Below, in pieces: positions 1 to 4,676 of a DNA stretch of 6,550 nucleotides. The notes under the pieces were generated by a model. It was given only the letters and a program-made list of their open reading frames with translations. It had not been told where the DNA came from and did no database searches. The stretch is taken from positions 1 to 6,550 of the forward strand of contig JAFGJF010000089.1 of assembly GCA_016929205.1 (NCBI GenBank), given 5' to 3'. The first letter of the stretch is position 1; the number at the start of each line of letters is the position of its first letter. The translations under genes and the position numbers were made by a program. Origin of the DNA: Anaerolineae bacterium. GTDB taxonomy: Bacteria > Chloroflexota > Anaerolineae > JAFGEY01.

Positions 1-95
1 CAGGTCATTGGCGGATAAGAAACAACCGAGGTGGAAAACATAAGCCACAATGATTACCCACAGGTTATGATCCAGGAAGCAGCGGATCAGTTTTA

Positions 96-279
96 TGGGA
101 TGGGTCATTCTACCGAGAAAATAGGGTAACAGTCTTGTAGGGGCGAGGCATTCCAAGAAATCGAATTCGTTGACAAATCATGTAAAACGATGCAATATGG
201 CGCTCTTGCAAAAAAACCCAGGGAATGCCTCGTCCCTACCGCGCGCAATAAAAAGTGTTACCCTATTTCCAAACCATCC
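96..279. mobile_element. MITE-like non-autonomous inverted-repeat element with 8-bp direct repeats
   Basis: The 184-bp unit has nested inverted repeats. The outermost is TGGGATGG (96-103) against CCATCC(CA) (274-281). Inside it is a perfect 13-bp pair, AAATAGGGTAACA at 119-131 and its reverse complement at 256-268. Innermost is an 18-bp pair at 137-154 and 222-239 with 17 of 18 matching, core GTAGGGGCGAGGCATTCC. The direct repeat CAGTTTTA flanks it at 88-95 and 280-287, which looks like a target-site duplication. There is no coding capacity for a transposase, so it would need one in trans. GTAGGGGCGAGGC-type palindromes are, from memory, common dispersed repeats in Chloroflexota and cyanobacteria. 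The exact ends are uncertain by a few bases because the outer arms are offset by two. Confidence 0.6.
170..198 (+). promoter_or_regulatory. Possible promoter inside the repeat element, facing the DinB-like gene
   Basis: A perfect TTGACA hexamer (170-175) is followed 17 bases later by CAATAT (193-198), preceded by TG. The -35 match is exact but the -10 match is only three of six. It lies in the loop of the inverted-repeat element and points toward the gene at 347. No better promoter was found between the element and that gene. Tentative. Confidence 0.25.
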
Positions 280-346
280 CAGTTTTACATCGTAAAGCAG
301 TTGACGCAATCAAGTTCGAATATGGAAGTTAAGGAGGCAAGAAAAA

Positions 347-814
347 ATGAATACTGTGGCTGAATTGTTGGACCAGTTTGATCGCCAGTTCAAGACCCTG
401 GATACGCTTTACGATCGGGTCAACGATGGCGCCTGGACCTACCCCGACGCGCGGGTCAAGGGTGCCTGGCACTGGATGGCGCACGTGCTCGAGACGGTCG
501 AGTTTTACCTGGGTGAGGTGAACGAGGGGTTTCCCTGGGGCCATCGCTTTGGCCTCGACTGGGAAGACGAGCGGGCCGAGCCGCCGAGCCGGGAAGCCAT
601 GCGGGCCTATCAAGCAGATATGGCCCAATTAACACGCACGGTTTTGGCTGGCAAAAGCGATCGTGATTTGCTTGAGCCCGAGGCGATTCATCCCTGGACC
701 GGCAAAACATACATAGGCAAGCTGCTTTACCTGATGCGTCACACACAGCAGCACATTGGTGACATCAACCGCGTCTTGCGGCTTAGTGGCTGTGATGCCC
801 TACAGTGGCACTGA
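347..814 (+). CDS. DinB/YfiT-like putative metal-dependent protein
   Basis: This is a 155-residue cytoplasmic protein of the DinB four-helix-bundle superfamily, whose members often bind a divalent metal through three histidines and include thiol-dependent S-transferases. The likely triad is visible: H46 in the helix WHWMAHVLETVEFYLG, and H132 and H136 in HTQQHIGDINRVLR near the C-terminus. The length is normal for a single-domain member. The start is well supported by AAGGAGG at 331-337, nine bases before the ATG. No signal peptide or membrane segment is seen. It is the first gene of a same-strand run, 65 bases before the DUF3795 gene. The substrate cannot be told from sequence, and a name such as DNA-damage-inducible would rest only on the family label. 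Confidence 0.85.
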   Translation: MNTVAELLDQFDRQFKTLDTLYDRVNDGAWTYPDARVKGAWHWMAHVLETVEFYLGEVNEGFPWGHRFGLDWEDERAEPPSREAMRAYQADMAQLTRTVLAGKSDRDLLEPEAIHPWTGKTYIGKLLYLMRHTQQHIGDINRVLRLSGCDALQWH

Positions 815-879
815 GTCAGAAAAACGTCGCCTATCGAAAGGTGACCTACGCAATGACTTTTTGAAAAAGGAGAAATACG

Positions 880-1227
880 ATGGAAAAAATGATTGCTTGG
901 TGCGGTATCGTCTGCTCTGATTGTGAAGCGTTTATCGCCACCCAGGCCAACGACCAGGCGGCGCTGCTGCGCGTCCGTGACCACTGGCGCCAGGAGTATA
1001 ATGTGCCCGATATGACCGTCGAGAGCGTCACCTGTGACGGCTGCCTTGTCGAGGGATTAAAGTGCGGTCACTGCGCCGAGTGCGACATCCGCGCCTGCGG
1101 CCTGTCGCGCGGCGTCGCCAACTGCGCGCACTGTTCGGACTATGCCGGGTGTGCCAAACTGGAGCGGTTCTTTGGTTTTGTGCCCGCTGCGAAAATAGTG
1201 CTCGATCAGGTGCGCGCGTCGCTGTGA
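880..1227 (+). CDS. DUF3795 cysteine-rich protein
   Basis: This 115-residue protein matches the DUF3795 pattern. The N-terminal signature CGIVCSDCEAFIATQAND gives C8, C12 and C15, followed by a helical stretch and then a dense cysteine region with C52, C55, C62, C65, C68, C73, C82, C85 and C91. Twelve cysteines in 115 residues, mostly as CxxC pairs, suggest zinc or iron-sulfur binding. The biochemical role of the family is unknown to me. The start is fixed by AAAAAGGAG at 864-872, seven bases before the ATG. The gene is complete, with no transmembrane segment. The next gene begins nine bases after its stop, and the GAGG of that gene's ribosome site overlaps this stop, so the two are probably co-transcribed. 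Confidence 0.85.
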   Translation: MEKMIAWCGIVCSDCEAFIATQANDQAALLRVRDHWRQEYNVPDMTVESVTCDGCLVEGLKCGHCAECDIRACGLSRGVANCAHCSDYAGCAKLERFFGFVPAAKIVLDQVRASL

Positions 1228-1236
1228 GGCAGGCTG

Positions 1237-1515
1237 ATGGATGAATTGTTCAAACACCGCAACATGTCGGAAGCGGTTTTTCAGGACGTGAACCTGCGCC
1301 GGTCGACGTTCCGAAACGTCAACCTGTCCGAGACAACGATCCGGAATGCCAACCTGCGCAACGTGTCCATTGACGCCTCCGACATTGCCGGTTTGACCAT
1401 CCAGGGGTTTGATATCGCAGCGTTGATCAAGGCCGAGATAAAGCGCCGTGACCTGGACCGGCGCAAGTTGCGACTGCCTGATCTGGTTGATCCTGCTGGC
1501 GTGTTCGTGCCGTGA
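1237..1515 (+). CDS. Pentapeptide-repeat protein, probably C-terminally truncated
   Basis: This 92-residue protein has a very regular pentapeptide repeat. The central hydrophobic residue falls at 15, 20, 25, 30, 35, 40, 45, 50, 55 and 60 (F, L, F, L, I, L, I, I, I, I), giving ten quintets such as VNLRR, VNLSE and ANLRN. These would fold as a right-handed quadrilateral beta-helix of about two and a half turns. A charged helix follows (IKAEIKRRDLDRRKLRLPDL), then DPAGVFVP and the stop. A helix of this kind normally leads into a DinB-like domain in longer proteins known from actinobacteria and relatives. Here that continuation is out of frame (see 1507-1710), so this is likely the surviving N-terminal part of a broken gene. 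GAGGCAGG at 1226-1233 acts as the ribosome site. A stable short product is possible. Confidence 0.7.
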   Translation: MDELFKHRNMSEAVFQDVNLRRSTFRNVNLSETTIRNANLRNVSIDASDIAGLTIQGFDIAALIKAEIKRRDLDRRKLRLPDLVDPAGVFVP

Positions 1516-1710
1516 TCGACAACCTGGAAGCGCTGTACATCGATTTTTAACAGCGCTTGCAGGATGCGGATATTTTGCGGCGGTTCACGCAGCCAACTCG
1601 GGTCAAAAAGGTTTCGCAAACTGTCACATTTGGCGGCGAACTGGCATAGATCATTGTGAGGATCCACAAGCAGCTATTCATCGAAATGTGGCCATCTTGG
1701 CCGCTCAAAA
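1507..1710 (+). pseudogene. Out-of-frame remnant, likely the DinB-like continuation of the pentapeptide gene
   Basis: Directly after DPAGVF of the pentapeptide protein, shifting to the frame that contains 1512 gives AVIDNLEALYIDF, a TAA at 1548, then QRLQDADILRRFTQPTRVKK onward to GGELA, a TAG at 1647, and then IIVRIHKQLFIEMWP. This reads like the linker and first helices of a DinB-type domain following a pentapeptide N-terminus. It is broken by one frameshift near 1507 and two in-frame stops. Several independent lesions point to real decay rather than a single sequencing error. The match is from memory of domain architecture, and no DinB metal triad is preserved. The alternative is plain intergenic DNA. 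No other gene is seen between 1516 and 1731. Confidence 0.4.
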
Positions 1711-1716
1711 CCACAC

Positions 1717-1722
1717 AGGAGG
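1717..1722 (+). promoter_or_regulatory. Shine-Dalgarno site deciding the reductase start
   Basis: AGGAGG ends directly against the ATG at 1723, leaving no spacer for that codon. The in-frame GTG at 1732 sits nine bases downstream, a normal distance. The GTG start also gives a protein beginning (M)NYRTLGRTGLNVSEV, the usual N-terminus of aldo/keto reductases. Confidence 0.7.
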
Positions 1723-1731
1723 ATGATCGAC

Positions 1732-2841
1732 GTGAACTATCGCACACTGGGTCGAACCGGCTTGAATGTCAGTGAGGTGAGCCTGGGCACCGAGTACCTG
1801 ATCGGCGCGCCGCGAGAGCGCATTATTGCCGTCATTCGTGAGGCCATTGCCCAACGGATCAACTATTTCGATCTCTTTTGCGCCGAACCCGCGTTTCGCG
1901 ACGCAATGGGGGAGGCGTTTGCCGGACAGCGCGAGAACGTCCTGTACGCCGCCCATCTCGGAGCCGCGGTTAAGGACGGGCAGTATCAAAAGACACGCTC
2001 AGTGCGCAAAGCGGAGCAGTTTTTCGACGATTTTCTGACCCGTTATGATACCGGCTACGTTGACGTGCTCTTTATGCACAATTGTGATTCGCAAAAGGAC
2101 TTTGACAGCCTGTTCAGTCTCAACGGCTTGTTGGGCCTGGCTTTACGCCTGAAAGAGCAAGGTAAGGCCCGTTTTCTCGCTTTCAGCGGGCACACGGCCT
2201 CGACGGCGCGGCAGGCCGTTGAGAGCGGCTACATTGACATACTCATGTACCCGGTTTCGATTGCCGGGAACGCCGCGCCGGGCAGGAAAGAGCTGTTCGC
2301 TGCCTGTCTCGCGCAGGACGTGGGTGTGGTGGCGATGAAGCCTTACGGCGGCGGCAAGCTGTTGCACGAGAAGGGCACGTTTCGCGTGTCCAAGTTCTTG
2401 TCCGGCGGCGCGGCGTACCAGGTCAACAAGACGGCGCCGATTACACCCGTCAAGTGCCTGTCCTACACACTCTCACAGGCCGGGATCAGCACCGTCGTGC
2501 CCGGCTGCTCGAACCTCGATCACCTGGCCGATGCGCTGGCTTACTGTACGGCCACCGAAGAGGAGAAGGACTTTGCCGAGATCGTCGTCGATTTCCAGCA
2601 GTACGTCGAGGGCGAGTGCGTCTACTGCAACCACTGCCTGCCCTGTCCGGCGGCGATCGACATCGGGCAGACGATCCGCCTCTTTGAGATGGCTCAGCAG
2701 GACACGGATGTCCGCGCTGCATACGAGGCCATGCCAACCCACGCCTCGGACTGCACCCAATGCGGCGCTTGCGAGAAACGCTGCCCCTTTGGCGTGCGCG
2801 TGATGGACAAGATGGCCCAGGCAGCGGCATGCTTTGCCTGA
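1732..2841 (+). CDS. Aldo/keto reductase with two C-terminal [4Fe-4S] motifs (COG1453-like)
   Basis: This is a 369-residue protein from GTG 1732 (372 if ATG 1723 is used). Residues 1-270 form the (beta/alpha)8 NAD(P)H-dependent oxidoreductase barrel, with RTLGRTGLNVSEVSLGT at the start, VDVLFMHN in the middle, and VGVVAMKPYGGGKLL and STVVPGCSN near the end. A ferredoxin-like tail follows, with C296xxC299xxC302xxC305P and C341xxC344xxC347xxxC351P, fitting two [4Fe-4S] clusters. The catalytic tetrad is unusual. Asp47 and His116 are present, but the position of the catalytic Tyr holds Glu52 (FDLFCAEPAF) and the Lys position appears to hold His75 (YAAHLG). So it may not act as a classic carbonyl reductase. 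Its partner is unknown; an electron-transfer role is plausible. It is soluble and complete. Confidence 0.88.
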   Translation: MNYRTLGRTGLNVSEVSLGTEYLIGAPRERIIAVIREAIAQRINYFDLFCAEPAFRDAMGEAFAGQRENVLYAAHLGAAVKDGQYQKTRSVRKAEQFFDDFLTRYDTGYVDVLFMHNCDSQKDFDSLFSLNGLLGLALRLKEQGKARFLAFSGHTASTARQAVESGYIDILMYPVSIAGNAAPGRKELFAACLAQDVGVVAMKPYGGGKLLHEKGTFRVSKFLSGGAAYQVNKTAPITPVKCLSYTLSQAGISTVVPGCSNLDHLADALAYCTATEEEKDFAEIVVDFQQYVEGECVYCNHCLPCPAAIDIGQTIRLFEMAQQDTDVRAAYEAMPTHASDCTQCGACEKRCPFGVRVMDKMAQAAACFA

Positions 2842-2844
2842 TGG

Positions 2845-3009
2845 TTGGCTCGTGGATGTGATCGATACTTTCTCAAGTACAGGCAAATCCTGCTCTATGT
2901 CGTCTTTTGTGACGAGTGGCAGGACGCGAATAAATGGCAAAAGCAGGCTTTGCGAGACTGGCGGCATCACATTCTCAATGACGTTCCGGTGATGGATCTC
3001 GCATTCTAA
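2845..3009 (+). CDS. Possible small protein or gene remnant, unrecognised
   Basis: Between the reductase and the membrane-protein gene lies a frame that stays open for 55 codons after the reductase stop and ends at TAA 3007-3009. It encodes an aromatic and charged peptide including RYFLKYRQILLYVVF and WQKQALRDWRHHIL. About 60% of codons end in G or C, similar to neighbouring genes. The only early start is TTG 2845, with no Shine-Dalgarno site before it, so it may be the tail of a decayed gene rather than an expressed one. I recognise no family. An ATG overlapping the reductase stop (2841) is out of frame and ends after six codons. Confidence 0.25.
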   Translation: MARGCDRYFLKYRQILLYVVFCDEWQDANKWQKQALRDWRHHILNDVPVMDLAF

Positions 3010-3022
3010 AACGAGGAGGGCT

Positions 3023-3538
3023 ATGGAACAGACAAATCGGTACGACACCTATCCTGTCTGGATCGTCCTGGTATGCAATCTCGTCTCAATCGCGATCTAT
3101 GTTCTTGGGGCAACCATTCTCGCCGATTTTGGCTGGTGGGTGTCTGGTCTATACCTGCTGGGTTGCTTGTGGCTCGAGATCCGGGTGTTGCAAAAGAGCT
3201 GTGTGAACTGCATCTATTACGGCAAGCGCTGCGGCACGGGCAAGGGGCGGCTCTGTGCGCTGTTGTTCAAACAAGGCGATCCTCGCATTTTTGCCGAGAG
3301 GACAATATCCTGGGTCGACGTGCTGCCCGATTTTCTCGTGTCGCTCGTGCCGTTGGTGGGAGGTATCGTGCTTTCGTTCGTCGCATTTAGCTGGCTGCGC
3401 CTGGTAGCGATGTTTGTCCTGATCGGGCTGGCCTTTGGCGGCAGCGCCGCGCTGCGTGGTAGCCTGCTGTGCAAATACTGCAAGCAGGGTGAGATCGGCT
3501 GTCCGGCGGCGCAGCTCTTTGAAAAGGCACAGCGTTGA
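3023..3538 (+). CDS. Four-helix membrane protein with duplicated CxxCx6C motifs
   Basis: This 171-residue integral membrane protein has hydrophobic segments at about 12-33, 37-54, 103-122 and 126-144. Each helix pair is followed by a cysteine motif of identical spacing: C60xxC63x6C70 (CVNCIYYGKRC) and C150xxC153x6C160 (CKYCKQGEIGC). With basic residues at both motifs, the positive-inside rule places both on the cytoplasmic side, where they could jointly hold a metal or Fe-S centre or act in thiol chemistry. The start is supported by GAGGAGGG at 3013-3020, just before ATG. The stop overlaps the next gene's TTG start as TTGA, which indicates translational coupling. I do not recognise a named family. 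Confidence 0.8.
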   Translation: MEQTNRYDTYPVWIVLVCNLVSIAIYVLGATILADFGWWVSGLYLLGCLWLEIRVLQKSCVNCIYYGKRCGTGKGRLCALLFKQGDPRIFAERTISWVDVLPDFLVSLVPLVGGIVLSFVAFSWLRLVAMFVLIGLAFGGSAALRGSLLCKYCKQGEIGCPAAQLFEKAQR

Positions 3539-4548
3539 CTGACCACGATGCTCCTATTTGGCGAGAGTCTGTGTCCGACAATACCGTTCGATGGTTGCTT
3601 GAATCCGGTGAGCCGTGGACGTGTTATCGCACCTTGCTCGATTTGCTCGACAGGCCGCAAGACGATAGCCGGGTGCAGGCTGCGCGCGCCAGGATGCTCG
3701 CCCACCCGCAAGTACAGGCGCTCATTGCCGAGGCGGCAGAGTGGCCCGGTTATACGCTGCAGCGGCACAACGACGCCAGGCATCCGATCTACAAGCTCAG
3801 CACCCTCGCCGATTTCGGCCTGCAAGTTGCCGACCCGGTCATGGGCGAGGCCGTCGAAAAGGTCATAGCCCATCAGTCGGCCGAGGGGGCGTTTCAGAGT
3901 TCGATCAACATTCCCAAGGCGTTTGGGGGTACGAACGAGGATATGTGGACCTGGATCGTGTGCGACGCGCCGACGCTGCTTTATGCCTTGCTGGCCTTTG
4001 GCCTGGTCGACGATCCGCGCGTGCAGCGGGCGGCCGATCACTTGGTCGACCTGGTCAATGAGAACGGCTGGCGCTGCACGGCCGCGCCGGAACTGGGCAA
4101 GTTCAAAGGGCCGGGCAAACGATCCGATCCCTGTCCCATTGCCAACGTCTATGCGCTCAAGGCCCTTTCCCTTGTTCCCCGCTTGCCAGACAGCGAGGCG
4201 GCGCATCTTGGGACCGAGATGCTGCTTTCGCATTGGCAGGCGCGCGGCCAGACCAAATATTTCCTGTTTGGTATCGGCACCGATTTCAAAAAGCTCAAAT
4301 ACCCTTTTGTATGGTACAATATCTTGCACGTAGCAGAGGTGTTGAGTCTTTTCCCGTTTGTGCACGGCGACCCGCGTTTTCAAGAGATGCTGGAGGTGCT
4401 CATCGGGCAGGTCGACGAGAATGGGCGGTACACGGCGGCGTCAATGTACCAGGCCTGGAAGGGTTGGTCGTTTGCCGACAAAAAGCAGCCTTCGCCATGG
4501 CTGACCTTTCTCGTGCTGCGCATTCAGAAACGAGTGCAAGATCGTTGA
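3535..4548 (+). CDS. Alpha/alpha-toroid (terpenoid-cyclase/prenyltransferase-like) repeat protein, function unknown
   Basis: This 337-residue soluble protein is built from repeated helix pairs and resembles the squalene-cyclase/protein-prenyltransferase toroid fold. An N-terminal segment (VRWLLESGEPWTCYRTLLDLL, about 18-38) precedes repeats with aromatic-rich turns near IYKLSTLADFGLQ, WTWIVCDAPTLLYALLAFG, PIANVYALKALSL, FVWYNILHVAEVLSLFPF and SPWLTFLVLRIQKRV. The DxDD motif of squalene-hopene cyclases and the DCTAE motif of oxidosqualene cyclases are absent, so cyclase activity is not supported. Relatives have, from memory, been mislabelled as a NifH nitrogen-fixation protein; there is no P-loop, so that name would be wrong. 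The TTG start at 3535 overlaps the upstream stop (TTGA), with AAAAGG seven bases before it. A GTG at 3571 is an alternative start. Confidence 0.75.
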   Translation: MTDHDAPIWRESVSDNTVRWLLESGEPWTCYRTLLDLLDRPQDDSRVQAARARMLAHPQVQALIAEAAEWPGYTLQRHNDARHPIYKLSTLADFGLQVADPVMGEAVEKVIAHQSAEGAFQSSINIPKAFGGTNEDMWTWIVCDAPTLLYALLAFGLVDDPRVQRAADHLVDLVNENGWRCTAAPELGKFKGPGKRSDPCPIANVYALKALSLVPRLPDSEAAHLGTEMLLSHWQARGQTKYFLFGIGTDFKKLKYPFVWYNILHVAEVLSLFPFVHGDPRFQEMLEVLIGQVDENGRYTAASMYQAWKGWSFADKKQPSPWLTFLVLRIQKRVQDR

Positions 4549-4666
4549 GCACATCAATCATCAAAGAGATTCAGGGCAAAGTCCTGCTCTCACACTGTAA
4601 AAATCCCGACGGTTGGTTCGGGGTCAAATACAATATGAACATCTATCGCGGCTGCGAGCATCACTG
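4545..4666 (+). pseudogene. 5' fragment of a radical SAM gene (SPL/COG1533-like), split by the recombinase element
   Basis: After the toroid gene, a TTG start at 4545 (again a TTGA overlap with the upstream stop) opens a frame whose first 40 residues match the N-terminus of SPL-type radical SAM proteins: SIIKEIQGKVLLSHCKNPDG, then WFGVKYNMNIYRGCEHH. In intact homologues the next residues are C-x-x-C, completing the Cx3Cx2C motif that binds the [4Fe-4S] cluster and SAM. Here the first Cys codon (4653-4655) is present, but the similarity stops after the TG of the second Cys codon (4665-4666) and the frame runs into unrelated DNA. The frame stays open to 4805 only because it lies antisense to the recombinase. 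The fragment cannot be functional. The rest of the gene should be at the far end of the element. Confidence 0.75.
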
Positions 4667-4676
4667 GTTATGCTGG
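4655..4676. other. Candidate att junction (attL or attR) of the serine-recombinase element
   Basis: The point where radical SAM similarity ends is the centre of an imperfect inverted repeat: CGAGCATCAC (4655-4664), TG (4665-4666), GTTATGCTGG (4667-4676). The arms match at 8 of 10 positions. Large serine recombinases cut at a 2-bp core flanked by imperfect inverted repeats, and TG is non-palindromic, so it could set orientation. The left arm would be chromosomal and the right arm element-derived. The exact core is inferred, not proven. Confidence 0.55.

Noticed and set aside
301..323. TTGACG at 301 as the -35 of a promoter for the DinB-like gene
   Set aside because: The only -10-like sequence (GAATAT, 318-323) is 11 bases away, too close, and no match occurs at 16-18 bases.
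815..879. Short stem GTCGCC/GGTGAC between the first two genes as a terminator
   Set aside because: The stem is weak (5 of 6 pairs) and no T-run follows it directly.
1281..1667. A 128-codon - strand frame under the pentapeptide gene
   Set aside because: The + strand repeat periodicity every five residues is unmistakable, so the antisense frame is a by-product.
2473..3048. A 191-codon - strand frame covering the reductase end and the gap after it
   Set aside because: It is antisense to a clear reductase tail, shows no family resemblance, and carries no ribosome site I would trust.
3217..4383. A 388-codon open frame on the - strand
   Set aside because: It lies wholly antisense to the membrane-protein and toroid genes, has no recognisable domain, and is explained by their codon bias.
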